Made by a program: the position numbers and the translations under genes. This document shows positions 1 through 9,003 of a stretch of 64,000 nt of DNA, one piece after another. The stretch comes from CAZHDB01 sp964531225. Its GTDB lineage: Archaea; Thermoproteota; Thermoprotei_A; Sulfolobales; Desulfurococcaceae. The notes under the pieces are model-generated. The model was not told the DNA's origin and searched no databases. It saw nothing but the letters and a program-made list of their open reading frames with translations. Positions within the stretch are counted from its first letter, which is position 1. Every line of letters starts with the position of its first letter. The stretch is taken from positions 81,387 through 145,386 of the forward strand of contig CAZHDB010000001.1 of the NCBI GenBank assembly GCA_964531225.1. The letters are read 5' to 3'.

Positions 1-1
1 A

Positions 2-1183
2 TTAAATACAGATATCATAGCTAAATTGGTTAATAATAGTTATATAATCGAATTAGTTAATTATGGTGTAAAATTCAATCTTTCAAGTAATAATCCAGTA
101 TCTCCTGTTATTACTCTTTCTATTTCAGAAAATAAAACATCAAATATTGAACCAGGAAAATATAAACTTAGATTCAGAATGCATGTGATAAATAGTAATA
201 AAATATTACTCATAACACTTGGAACACGTAATCCAAATAAAGGATTCTCCGAATTTTACCGTGGATATGATAGGCCAATAACTCCTCATGTAATCCTGGA
301 TAATACAATATTGGATAAATTACCACCTGAAATGATCTTATGGACAGTAGATCAGGTAGTTACGTTTTATATTGATCTTGCTGACTATGTTTTAACTAAA
401 TACAATAAATTAATTACATATGCATACTACCCATTATTTGAAGAGATCTATAAAATGCTAGAATTTATCGACAATGAATCATTAACAAATGAGATTATTG
501 AAAGAGTATATAGAGGTTTTAATGAATTCATTAAGAAGGCCAGAGTTAAAATGGGAGAGTCGATAACCATTACATATATTATATCACCGTATACAATTAC
601 TGAACAGCAAATAGACTTAGATCTTAATTATATTGCACCTGGAATAGTGGAGTATAGTGAACCAGTAATTCAAGATCTAATTACACATGAAGTAATATTT
701 AGTATGGAAACTATTGGTGAAACGAAATACGTGTTTATAACAGATAACAGAATAGGCTATGGTAAAGGTTATATAATGATTTATCCATCACTTCTTAATA
801 CTGATATCAGTCCTATTAGTGCTAAGTCTCTGCAATTGTTTAATATATTAGCCGGTTCTACTGGATATGGACTGAAACAGCTACTTAGACATATTGATGA
901 TCTAAATGATGAAATTGATAAACTGAATACCAGAATTAACCAGCTAAATTCAACAAATGCTGATCTGAGAAAAGAGATTGAGGATTTAAGGAAGGCACTT
1001 GGCGAGTCTAATGCTACTGTTATTAATTTAAGAAATGAAATAGCTAGTTTAAAGGAGCAAATTAATAAGATTGAAGATGAGAAAAGACAAGTATATATGT
1101 ATTTGTCTGTGGGGTTTATTGCTGCTATAATATTGTCTTTAGTCTATATACTTATAGTGCGGGCAATCGCGAGAAAGAGATAG
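2..1183 (+). CDS. Membrane-anchored coiled-coil surface protein (5' end cut by window)
   Basis: The frame is open to the left edge and no signal peptide is visible, so the N-terminus lies outside the window; the first internal start candidate is a TTG at 26. The visible part has a large beta-rich region of about 280 residues. A heptad-like coiled coil follows (roughly residues 290-355 counted from the TTG, with runs such as LNDEIDKLNTRINQLN). It ends in one transmembrane helix and a short basic tail (ARKR). This layout, with an external domain, a stalk and a C-terminal membrane anchor, is typical of archaeal S-layer-associated proteins. I recognise no enzymatic motif. The surface role is inferred from architecture only. 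Confidence 0.7.
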   Translation, partial: LNTDIIAKLVNNSYIIELVNYGVKFNLSSNNPVSPVITLSISENKTSNIEPGKYKLRFRMHVINSNKILLITLGTRNPNKGFSEFYRGYDRPITPHVILDNTILDKLPPEMILWTVDQVVTFYIDLADYVLTKYNKLITYAYYPLFEEIYKMLEFIDNESLTNEIIERVYRGFNEFIKKARVKMGESITITYIISPYTITEQQIDLDLNYIAPGIVEYSEPVIQDLITHEVIFSMETIGETKYVFITDNRIGYGKGYIMIYPSLLNTDISPISAKSLQLFNILAGSTGYGLKQLLRHIDDLNDEIDKLNTRINQLNSTNADLRKEIEDLRKALGESNATVINLRNEIASLKEQINKIEDEKRQVYMYLSVGFIAAIILSLVYILIVRAIARKR

Positions 1184-1192
1184 AATTAATTA

Positions 1193-1690
1193 TTATTTTA
1201 AACCTTGTATCAGTATTTTTAAATAACTATTAAGTCCTGTATACTTGATTAGCCAAAGAGCTATAATTGTAGTTGCTATTAGGAAACCGAGTGCATTAAT
1301 GAATACTCCATTTGATCTAAAATTGGCTATTCTTAGCTGTTTATTAGATAATGGATATAGGACATATATGCCTCTTGGTGTTAAGGAGTCAAATAGTAAA
1401 TGTAGAAGGTATCCTCCTGCAAAGGCAAGTGATATGTAAAGGGGGGCTTCCATATTCAATAGCATGAACTTGCTATAGAGAACATATGATGCTATATAAA
1501 TAAAGCTGGTGAAAACCATTGTTGCAATAAGGTTATGGAGTCCTTTTCTATGTTTATATTTGAGATCGAGATCTGGAAACCAGCCTCCAAGCCATCCAGA
1601 TATAATAGTGTAGGGTAGAATATAGTAGTTATTACTTGCAATAATAAACCCTAAGGCTATACCTATATAAGCGTGAATAGTTCTCTTCAA
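1193..1690 (-). CDS. YdjM/DUF457-family membrane-bound metal-dependent hydrolase
   Basis: This 165-residue polytopic membrane protein carries the signature of the DUF457/YdjM family. GGWFPDLD (near residue 35) is followed by HRKGLH, and then HLLFDSLTPRG (near residue 100). The conserved Asp and His residues are thought to bind metal at the membrane face. About four hydrophobic segments are visible. The substrate is unknown for most archaeal members. It is convergent with the upstream surface protein, with only 9 bp between the stops. The fold is well supported and the activity is not. Confidence 0.8.
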   Translation of the reverse strand: MKRTIHAYIGIALGFIIASNNYYILPYTIISGWLGGWFPDLDLKYKHRKGLHNLIATMVFTSFIYIASYVLYSKFMLLNMEAPLYISLAFAGGYLLHLLFDSLTPRGIYVLYPLSNKQLRIANFRSNGVFINALGFLIATTIIALWLIKYTGLNSYLKILIQGLK

Positions 1691-1764
1691 ACAGTAACCC
1701 TCTATAATAAATACGGTTTTTAAATATTAAATAAGTAGAGAGATCTGATTTTAGACTAGAGAGA

Positions 1765-1824
1765 TTGTCAGTAGAGGACCACTTCGTCATCAACTCAGTT
1801 CGTTCCCGGGGTATTTCTTCATCC
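1765..1824 (-). ncRNA. Candidate C/D box sRNA
   Basis: On the minus strand the order is: box C ATGAAGA (1816-1822, one mismatch to RTGATGA), D' CTGA (1795-1798), C' TTGATGA (1787-1793) and D CTGA (1768-1771). The segment is more GC-rich than its surroundings. A TATA-like element (TTTATGTATAA, about 1838-1848) lies about 25 bp upstream of box C. The guide spacers (17 and 15 nt) are longer than the usual 10-13 nt and D' and C' are only 1 nt apart, so it is not canonical. Confidence 0.4.
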
Positions 1825-1898
1825 TAATATTTGTTATACATAAACCTCTTATCTATTTTGTCTTGTAAATAGTAGTTCTATAGTAAAAAGTGAGTAAA

Positions 1899-3251
1899 TT
1901 AGCATGGATAACACCAAGGTATGTGAAGGGTTTTAGGCGGGTGTTTTTTCTCTTTACCAAATCTCTCAAGAGGCTTCATTAAGTGTTTAAATGATCTTGG
2001 AGGTGGTTGATACCATCCAATAGATATTTCCCTGGGGACTTCTTTCGGAATTTTGCTTGCAAATGGATCGCGGTACTTACATCTAGGGCATTTATAACCC
2101 TTACCTTTACCCATACTTTTCATCCGCTTACCACATTTAGGGCATTTAGGGGCTTCATAAACTATTTTAGGAGCGAGTTGAATTACACGTAGTTTCTCTA
2201 GATTGATAGTTTTACCATGTTTACTACTTGGTGGTCTAACGACACCATATACCTCAACAAGATCGTTTATCCATAGTTTTTCAACTATATCTCTAAATCC
2301 TCCTGTAGGCTCATAAGCTGCTACATCAATTTCCTTAGTACCATCTGTTATACTAAATATTACGTGTCCTCCTGTTATTCTCTTGGGAGGTTTAGAAACT
2401 CTTCCTTGAAATATTACACCAGTATAAATGTAGGCTTCATTGAGGCTTGTTATTTTTCTTAAATGAGCATCCGTACCTTGATTAGTGCGATAAATAATCC
2501 ATCTTTCAATGGGTTCATTAATTTGCAGAATATTTAGTGCTTTTATCAATGCCTTAGGAGTCTCACCCCGTATCCCTAGCAAGACTGGATCGGGTCCGTG
2601 TGGAGTAATTAAAGGCTTATCAGTTTCATAGTCATAGTTAAGGAAGGTATCGCCCCTCGTTAAGCGATCCATTTCCTTAATGCTATTGTGATCTATTTTT
2701 CTAGGTGTGCTCCAGTATTCTTGTCTTCGATAAACTATTAATTCATATGTATAGTCGGTATCGGACAATGTATTGCCAATACTTGCTAGTGCTCCAATAA
2801 CTCCTCTCTTCGTACTACCTAGGTGTTTAATCCTTACTCGATCACCAAGCCTGTCTATAATACGTTGGATAAGATCTAAGGGTATTATGTCCCAAACAGC
2901 TTTCCAACCAAGCCATTTAATCTTATCACTCACTTCTCCAATATATAATGCAATAGCTGGGCTACTTTCTGGATGTTTAAAGTAAGATATGTAATCATAA
3001 GCATTTGAAACAGCTTCCTCGAATAATTTAAATCCCATGTCCGTATCTTTTACTTTTAGTCGAAGTACTACTGCGCCATTACCTCGGGTCTTCCAAGGTA
3101 CTCCTGGACAAAGTCTAATTAAATTCGGATAATCTATAAAATCTAAATAACTTCTCCTATGCCATTTTATGACTAGTTTAGATACAAAGTCGGTAGTACA
3201 ACCACCGAAAGGACTATCAATATCATCGAAACCTATATGAATAATAGTCAT
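1899..3251 (-). CDS. tiaS: tRNA(Ile2) 2-agmatinylcytidine synthetase TiaS
   Basis: TiaS attaches agmatine to C34 of the tRNA-Ile with anticodon CAU, so that it reads AUA. The N-terminus has the family signature GFDDIDSPFGGCTT, followed by LCPGVPWKTRGNGA. An OB-fold segment sits near residues 270-350 (FQGRVSKPPKRITGGH and following). A C-terminal zinc ribbon has two CxxC pairs (CPKCGKR and CPRCKY). I chose the ATG at 3251 because the protein then begins just before the conserved motif, as in other archaea; an in-frame ATG at 3275 would add eight residues. The length of about 450 residues fits the family. It appears to be transcribed alone. Confidence 0.93.
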   Translation of the reverse strand: MTIIHIGFDDIDSPFGGCTTDFVSKLVIKWHRRSYLDFIDYPNLIRLCPGVPWKTRGNGAVVLRLKVKDTDMGFKLFEEAVSNAYDYISYFKHPESSPAIALYIGEVSDKIKWLGWKAVWDIIPLDLIQRIIDRLGDRVRIKHLGSTKRGVIGALASIGNTLSDTDYTYELIVYRRQEYWSTPRKIDHNSIKEMDRLTRGDTFLNYDYETDKPLITPHGPDPVLLGIRGETPKALIKALNILQINEPIERWIIYRTNQGTDAHLRKITSLNEAYIYTGVIFQGRVSKPPKRITGGHVIFSITDGTKEIDVAAYEPTGGFRDIVEKLWINDLVEVYGVVRPPSSKHGKTINLEKLRVIQLAPKIVYEAPKCPKCGKRMKSMGKGKGYKCPRCKYRDPFASKIPKEVPREISIGWYQPPPRSFKHLMKPLERFGKEKKHPPKTLHIPWCYPC

Positions 3252-3512
3252 TATGAACAACCCAACCAATATCATTTTTCCTTAGTAGAAAATATATGTA
3301 ATGCTTTTACTGGAAACATTATTATATGAATAACGTTTCTTAGGTAAAATTTACAATTCTGAATGAATAGATTAGTGATAAAAATATTGTTTAATAATTT
3401 GCAAAGTTTTAATAATGTATTCGAAAATTTATCTTTCTATAGTAAGAGCTTTTAGAAGTGTATTCGAAGGAGGTTGTTACGTATACGATTCTAGGAAATG
3501 TAAGGAGAGAAG

Positions 3513-4229
3513 GTGTTGAATAGTTTGTATGATGAGGCGATTGAAGAGACATGGAAAACTTTCGATCAAGTTGCTCGAAATTATCGGAGGAAGCCATGGA
3601 GCATTGTATATAAGGTACTTGAGGATCATATAGAGCTCTTTGGAGATATTGGATCGGGTCCTGGACATAATGCACTTGCCATATTAGAAGTACTAAAAGG
3701 CTCACGTGGTGTAGTAGTTGATATATCATTTAATATGGTTTATGAGGCCATGCGAAGAGCCTGTAAAAGAGGCTTTTCTTGGAGATTATTAGCTATAGAA
3801 GCTGATATGACCAGTCTCCCCTTCAAAGACGGTATTTTTGACCTTCTAATATACATTGCATCAATACATCATTTGCCCAGTAGGAAACTTAGAATAAAAG
3901 CCTTAAAGGAAGCTTATAGAGTACTTAGAAGCAAGGGTAAATTACTCGTAACAGTCTGGGCTAGATACCAGCCATACTTTATACCAAAGATAATTACCAA
4001 TTTAATAAAGAAACTTATACGCAGAAGACACAGTATTGGAGATATTTCTATCCCGTGGATACATAAAGGCATAAAACTTAGGCGATACTATTATCTATAT
4101 ACCTTGAAGGAGTTAAAAAATGATCTTGAGAAAGCAGGTTTTAAAATACTAGATCTAGGTAAATACTATCCCATTAAGAAATATTTCAAGCCTACAAAAA
4201 ATTACTATGCTATTTCATTGAAGGTTTAA
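3513..4229 (+). CDS. Trm9-like SAM-dependent methyltransferase
   Basis: This class I methyltransferase has 238 residues. SAM-binding motif I is GDIGSGPGHNA (near residue 46) and the acidic end of strand 2 is VVDIS. The catalytic-side segment IASIHHLPS and the strand 5 segment VLRSKGKLLVTVW follow. The IHHLP segment and the late YYLYTLKELKNDLEKAGF block resemble the Trm9/ABH8 branch that methylates wobble-uridine modifications. The gene directly precedes elp3, which makes the first wobble-uridine modification, so a shared pathway is plausible. The start is GTG behind AAGGAGAG at 3501-3508. Substrate assignment is inference. Confidence 0.75.
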   Translation: MLNSLYDEAIEETWKTFDQVARNYRRKPWSIVYKVLEDHIELFGDIGSGPGHNALAILEVLKGSRGVVVDISFNMVYEAMRRACKRGFSWRLLAIEADMTSLPFKDGIFDLLIYIASIHHLPSRKLRIKALKEAYRVLRSKGKLLVTVWARYQPYFIPKIITNLIKKLIRRRHSIGDISIPWIHKGIKLRRYYYLYTLKELKNDLEKAGFKILDLGKYYPIKKYFKPTKNYYAISLKV

Positions 4230-4408
4230 ATAGTAGATCTACAAATCGTTTCCAGTACTCTTATAGGTCTAATGTATTATTCATAAAATCCTCCTTCCTA
4301 AAAGCCTTTTAACATGTTTAAACGATTTCCAAATAATTATGCTTCTCTTAGAAGCTATATTAAGAGTCTTGCAGTATTTTATTGTGGATAGTAAGGGTGG
4401 AATAAAAA

Positions 4409-5887
4409 GTGTTTATGGATACTGCGTTGAAGGCTAGAGAGGAGTTAAGAAAACTAGGTAGAAAGCCATCACGTATCCTATCAGGAGTAGCACCAGTTGC
4501 TATTATGACTAAACCATATCCATGTCCACATGGTAAATGTATTTACTGTCCAGGAGGCCCTGACCAAGGAACTCCACAAAGTTATGTAGGAGAAGAACCT
4601 GCCCTTATGCGTGGTCTCCGCGTAGGCTTTGATCCATATTTACAAGTATGGAGTAGGCTTCGACAATATGAAATACTAGGCTATTACCCTTCAAAGATCG
4701 AGTTAATTATTATGGGCGGGACATTTCTTGCAATGCCTATTGATTACCAGGAATGGTTTATAGCACAAGCATTAGAAGCAATGAATAGGTATCCGGATCG
4801 AAAAAAGCCCGGTAAATGGATCTACTTAGAAGATGCTCAGTTGCGTAATGAAAAGTCTAGTGTAAGATGTGTTGGTTTAACCATTGAGACTAGGCCTGAC
4901 TGGGCTATGGAAAGACATGCTGACTGGATGCTATATCTCGGAGCTACTCGTGTTGAGATTGGTGTACAGAGTATATACGATGATGTATTGGCGGGAATTA
5001 GAAGAGGGCATACAGTTAAGGAGACTGTTGAGGCTACACGTATTCTTAAGGATTCAGGTTTTAAGGTAACATATCATATTATGCCCGGTCTTCCGGGCAG
5101 TGATCCTGATCGAGATCTGGAGATGATAAAAGAAATTTTTGAAAATCCAGATTACAGGCCGGATTATCTCAAGATTTATCCCACGCTTGTCATAAAAGGA
5201 ACTATTCTATATGAGTGGTGGAGAAAGGGAGTATATAAACCCTATAATGATGATGAGGCAATTGATCTCATATCGGAAATGTATCGTTATATACCGAAGT
5301 ACGTGCGTGTAATTAGGGTTCAAAGAGATGTACCAGCTAAAGATATTGAGGCTGGACCTAAGTATGGCAATCTACGGGAACTTGTGGAGAAGAAATGTAT
5401 TGAAAAAGGAATACCTATTAATGAAATAAGATTTAGAGAGGTTGGGCGCCAATTATGGAAATATGGCAAATTGCCTGACCCAAAGTATATACAGTTAACT
5501 AGACTAACATATGAGGCTAGCCAGGGAATTGAGATATTTTTATCCGTTGAAGACACGGTAAATAATATAATAATAGGATTTCTTAGATTAAGAATACCAA
5601 GTACTAAGGCTCATCGTCCAGAAATAGATAATAATACAGCTATTGTAAGGGAGCTACATGTTTACGGTCCTATGTTGCCATTAGGTAGAAAACCAAGCTT
5701 ATTATTTGAATGGCAACATAGAGGATGTGGACGTAGGTTAATGGCTGAAGCCGAGAGAATAGCCTCAGAGGAATATGATTGTAAAAAGATACTTGTGCTT
5801 TCGGGCATCGGTGTACGTGAATATTATCGTAGACTAGGTTATTACAGGCCATTCAATAGTCCCTATATGCATAAGGATTTAAAATGA
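4409..5887 (+). CDS. elp3: Elp3, tRNA uridine-34 acetyltransferase
   Basis: Elp3 combines a radical SAM domain with a GNAT acetyltransferase domain and modifies C5 of wobble uridine in tRNA. The cluster-binding motif CPHGKCIYCPGG lies near residue 38. Further radical SAM motifs include IIMGGTFLA, TIETRPDW and VEIGVQS. The C-terminal GNAT acetyl-CoA loop is RGCGRRLMAEAERIA, with GIGVREYYRRLGYYR behind it. A stop lies two codons before the GTG at 4409, so the N-terminus cannot extend. It is therefore shorter than in euryarchaeal Elp3, which carries an extra tRNA-binding leader. GGTGG at 4396-4400 is a suitable ribosome binding site; an ATG at 4415 is an alternative start. Confidence 0.95.
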   Translation: MFMDTALKAREELRKLGRKPSRILSGVAPVAIMTKPYPCPHGKCIYCPGGPDQGTPQSYVGEEPALMRGLRVGFDPYLQVWSRLRQYEILGYYPSKIELIIMGGTFLAMPIDYQEWFIAQALEAMNRYPDRKKPGKWIYLEDAQLRNEKSSVRCVGLTIETRPDWAMERHADWMLYLGATRVEIGVQSIYDDVLAGIRRGHTVKETVEATRILKDSGFKVTYHIMPGLPGSDPDRDLEMIKEIFENPDYRPDYLKIYPTLVIKGTILYEWWRKGVYKPYNDDEAIDLISEMYRYIPKYVRVIRVQRDVPAKDIEAGPKYGNLRELVEKKCIEKGIPINEIRFREVGRQLWKYGKLPDPKYIQLTRLTYEASQGIEIFLSVEDTVNNIIIGFLRLRIPSTKAHRPEIDNNTAIVRELHVYGPMLPLGRKPSLLFEWQHRGCGRRLMAEAERIASEEYDCKKILVLSGIGVREYYRRLGYYRPFNSPYMHKDLK

Positions 5888-5904
5888 ATACATGATTAAG
5901 GCAT

Positions 5905-6717
5905 CTATTTAATTATTGGTAGCCGACGATCACTCATATAATTAGTTATCCATTGAATTAGACTAATATTATCTTCATATACTTTATCCTCATAATATGT
6001 TATTACCATAGTTGCTAACTCAGCAAGATCTTCATACTTCTCAGCTATTTCATTTACATTAACCTTATCAACTAATCCGAGAAGTTTGGACAAATAGCCT
6101 TCAGGGCATGATAGGTCTATTAGTAATTCCTCGACGTCAGCTCTTAATTCGATATTATTAAGTCTCATAAGTCCATGTAGCATTTCATGAATTATGATGT
6201 CTATTGCTTTTTCAGGTGATTGCATGTCATTGATATATACAGATATCAAAGTATTCTCGTGATCCCAGTATAACATTGATCCATAAGTATAGTCTGGCAG
6301 AGGATTAAATCCGTATATAACATAGATTTTCCTAAAGAATTTATTAAATCCAAATATATGTTTTATTTTATCTATCATAACATCTTTCTTTTCATTGAAT
6401 ATTTTATATATTAATGGATGAAGATTAGATAAAGTATTGCTTAATTCCTCCCACATAGGCAATTCTATGGATCTTATTAATTTAATTGCGTATTCTAGCT
6501 CCTTACTGGACTTATGATTTTCTTTCATAAGTCTAAGGAAGAGGTTATTCCATAGATTATGTTTTTCAATGAAGTATGCCACATATAATGGCTTTCCGAA
6601 GCCAGATACATAAAATGCATAAGGTAACACTGTATATGGCGAAGATGATACATGCATTATATCATAAAGTGCTGCAATAACAAAGCTGTCTCTATCAATA
6701 ATAGATATGTACTCCAT
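5905..6717 (-). CDS. Uncharacterised HExxH zinc-metallopeptidase-like protein
   Basis: This 270-residue protein is not one I recognise as a family. It has a clear HEMLH motif (residues 177-181) in the context IDIIIHEMLHGLMRLNN, followed about 16 residues later by ADVEELLIDL. That spacing could supply the third, glutamate ligand of a gluzincin-type zinc site. There is no signal peptide or membrane helix, so it should be cytoplasmic. It shares its direction with the deoxyhypusine synthase gene 51 bp upstream. GGGTG before the ATG is a fair ribosome binding site. Protease activity is inferred from one motif. Confidence 0.6.
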   Translation of the reverse strand: MEYISIIDRDSFVIAALYDIMHVSSSPYTVLPYAFYVSGFGKPLYVAYFIEKHNLWNNLFLRLMKENHKSSKELEYAIKLIRSIELPMWEELSNTLSNLHPLIYKIFNEKKDVMIDKIKHIFGFNKFFRKIYVIYGFNPLPDYTYGSMLYWDHENTLISVYINDMQSPEKAIDIIIHEMLHGLMRLNNIELRADVEELLIDLSCPEGYLSKLLGLVDKVNVNEIAEKYEDLAELATMVITYYEDKVYEDNISLIQWITNYMSDRRLPIIK

Positions 6718-6768
6718 AAGTAGACACCCTTAATTGTGGTCAATTATGGTTAATAATAAATGCGTACA

Positions 6769-7752
6769 TCATTTATTTAGTAAGCATTTTGCTCCCCCAA
6801 CTATTAAAGGCAACACTATTGTAGCATCACCATATACAATTACTTGTTTAGCAGATGGTTTAAGTTTGTTCCAAGAAATAGCTTCCCTAGGTTGTGCACC
6901 ACTAAGGCTACCATCATATTCTACAGCCGTCGTTACATAAACAGCATAGTCTAGCCCATCCTTAAATTGAGCCCACCATATTGTATGATGTTTACTTATA
7001 CCTCCGCCAATGATTAAGGCTCCGAGTTTATTGGCTGTAAATACTAAGTCGGCAAGTATTTTTTCATCACCGAAAAGATCTAGTTTAAGTCCTGTAAATT
7101 GGCTATTAAGTGTAAGTTGTGTACCAAAGGCTCCGTCGGTAATGCCGGGAACTATGATTGGCACATTTTTTTCATAAGCAGCCCTGAGTATAGAGAACGG
7201 ATCATTTATTCTTTTACCAGCTTCTCTCAAGATCTCGCTAGGCATCCATGTATCTTTAATCTTTACAAGATCATTTATTAAATCTCTAGTAAACCTTTCA
7301 ATAGCTTGTCCATAGCTTTCAATAGGTATGAATATATTGCCTAGTCTATGAATGTTTACACTGCGAAGTACGGAATCGTCAGTAATGAAACTTCCCTTAT
7401 AATATTTATTACCAGTACCACGTGCAATATCATGATCTATGGTGCCACAAGTAGTTATAATAGCATGAGCAAAGCCTTCCTTTATAAGTTGTGCAAATAC
7501 TCCACGTAATCCTGTTGATACAAGGTTCGCTGTGAAGGCTAGAACTCTTTTTGTATCATCATCGCTCCACATTTCAAATAATATCTTACTAGCTTCATAT
7601 ACGTGACCGGCCATAAAGCCATGGGACCTTCCTAATGCATCAATAAGTTCGCAGATACTCATATCGCTTTTTATGTTGTAGTCTTCTATTTCTTCTTGAA
7701 GTAATTTCCTCCTAATATCGTCTAAAAAGTTCGTTTCATCTGCCCCGGTCAT
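6769..7752 (-). CDS. dys: Deoxyhypusine synthase
   Basis: This enzyme transfers the aminobutyl group of spermidine to a lysine of aIF5A, using NAD, as the first step of hypusine formation. The 327-residue length and the motifs fit: SFITDDSVLRSVNIHRLGN, then TTCGTIDHDIARG, then VEYDGSLSGAQPREAISWNK. The last lysine, near residue 296, is the expected intermediate-forming residue. The ATG at 7752 is preceded by AGGTGATAGG. It lies divergently from the nuclease-like gene at 7848. Confidence 0.95.
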   Translation of the reverse strand: MTGADETNFLDDIRRKLLQEEIEDYNIKSDMSICELIDALGRSHGFMAGHVYEASKILFEMWSDDDTKRVLAFTANLVSTGLRGVFAQLIKEGFAHAIITTCGTIDHDIARGTGNKYYKGSFITDDSVLRSVNIHRLGNIFIPIESYGQAIERFTRDLINDLVKIKDTWMPSEILREAGKRINDPFSILRAAYEKNVPIIVPGITDGAFGTQLTLNSQFTGLKLDLFGDEKILADLVFTANKLGALIIGGGISKHHTIWWAQFKDGLDYAVYVTTAVEYDGSLSGAQPREAISWNKLKPSAKQVIVYGDATIVLPLIVGGAKCLLNK

Positions 7753-7847
7753 ATCCTATCACCTATGTTAGAAAACAATATCGTTGTACTAGGTTATTTA
7801 GGATATTCTTAATGATGTTTTAATATGGGTAATCCTATTTATTACTT

Positions 7848-8603
7848 ATGTATAGGTATTTTTATAATTCAGATAACGGTATATGGCGGGTATACTACTT
7901 GAGCATTGATATAAAGAACTTCATTGAGTCAATATTAAAATATGAGGGAAAACCTATTGATGAAATAGCAAGATACATCCATGTATCAAGAAACAGGTTT
8001 AAATCGGTAGTTGAAAGGTTACCTGGTGTAAAGATCGATAATGACACTGTAATAGTTGATAATAGACTTGAATTAGTCTTATATGGTTTAAAGTTAGGTT
8101 TGCCTATTAAGCGTCTATCAAGATATGTTAATTGGAGAGATTTTGAAAAAGTTTCAGCTAAGATACTTTCTAGCCATGGATATATTGTCTATACTAATGT
8201 ACTATTAACAAGGCCTAAAAGATTGGAAATTGATGTACTAGGGATTGATGAGGGTACAGGAAGGACAATAGTTATTGATTGCAAACATTGGAAATATGGG
8301 ATATCTCCATCGAGTATAATTGAAGTAGGAAGAAGACATATTGACCGTGTTAAGAATTTCTTAAAGTATGTTTCATGGGTTTCTAAAAAATATCCATTAG
8401 TTAATAGGGTTAAATATGCTATACCAGTCTTGGTAACATTTACAACTCCTAAAATCCGGAATGTTGATAATAGGCTTATAGTATTGAGTATAGGTGAACT
8501 TAACAACTTTCTATCAGATCTATACTTAGTATTAGAAGAACTGGGTATAAAACCTATATCATTAGAAGAACAACATTGTAAAGATAAGAAACTCTTTATA
8601 TGA
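7848..8603 (+). CDS. PD-(D/E)XK (Mrr-like) restriction-type nuclease with N-terminal HTH
   Basis: The N-terminal 70 residues look like a helix-turn-helix segment (PIDEIARYIHVSRNRFKSVVERL). The rest carries an Mrr-like nuclease core. FEKVSAKILSSHGY opens the core, LEIDVLGID provides the first acidic residue and IVIDCKHWK the (D/E)XK pair. Such proteins cut DNA in restriction or repair, but no methyltransferase or other partner is adjacent. A TATA-like TTTTAATAT near 7821 places the transcript start at the ATG, so it may be leaderless. A downstream TTG at 7899 is possible. Confidence 0.65.
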   Translation: MYRYFYNSDNGIWRVYYLSIDIKNFIESILKYEGKPIDEIARYIHVSRNRFKSVVERLPGVKIDNDTVIVDNRLELVLYGLKLGLPIKRLSRYVNWRDFEKVSAKILSSHGYIVYTNVLLTRPKRLEIDVLGIDEGTGRTIVIDCKHWKYGISPSSIIEVGRRHIDRVKNFLKYVSWVSKKYPLVNRVKYAIPVLVTFTTPKIRNVDNRLIVLSIGELNNFLSDLYLVLEELGIKPISLEEQHCKDKKLFI

Positions 8604-8991
8604 AACACATATTATCCGAGGCACATACTCTAAAATATTCTCTAAGAATTCCTCTATAATCTTTGTCTTTATTTCGTATATTCTCTCCATATAATTTAAT
8701 CAGTATCTATTACTACATTAAAGGCTGTGACATAACTGTTCTTGGAAGATATATCATAGCCTCTATCATGGGTTATTAACAGTCATATATTCGATACGTA
8801 GGTGAATTTCTATACATCATAGTGAGTGGAGCAGTTCTACTTCTATTCCTTTTATAGAGTAAAATCTAAAACTTGTTTCATAGAAAGAATTAAATTTTCA
8901 ACATGACAGATTTCGTATGAATACTAGTGAAAAAGTAATCCTATATTATGTAGCCTAATTTGATTTTGATAAGGAGAGTTAGCCTTTTATG
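8604..8991. other. Gene-poor gap
   Basis: There is no convincing gene here. A 42-codon minus-strand ORF (8562-8690) begins as a plausible amphipathic helix but overlaps the end of the nuclease gene antisense; I recognise nothing in it and do not call it. The right end of the gap holds a 13-bp tandem duplication, listed separately. Confidence 0.5.
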
Positions 8992-9003
8992 TTAGCCTTT
9001 TAT
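8978..9003. repeat. Perfect 13-bp tandem duplication at a stop codon
   Basis: GTTAGCCTTTTAT occurs at 8978-8990 and again at 8991-9003. The second copy contains the stop codon and last codons of the minus-strand GH130-like gene. It looks like a slippage event that left the reading frame intact. Confidence 0.85.

Noticed and set aside
8562..8690. Minus-strand 42-codon ORF past the Mrr-like nuclease
   Set aside because: It is partly antisense to the nuclease gene and has no recognisable domain or ribosome binding site.
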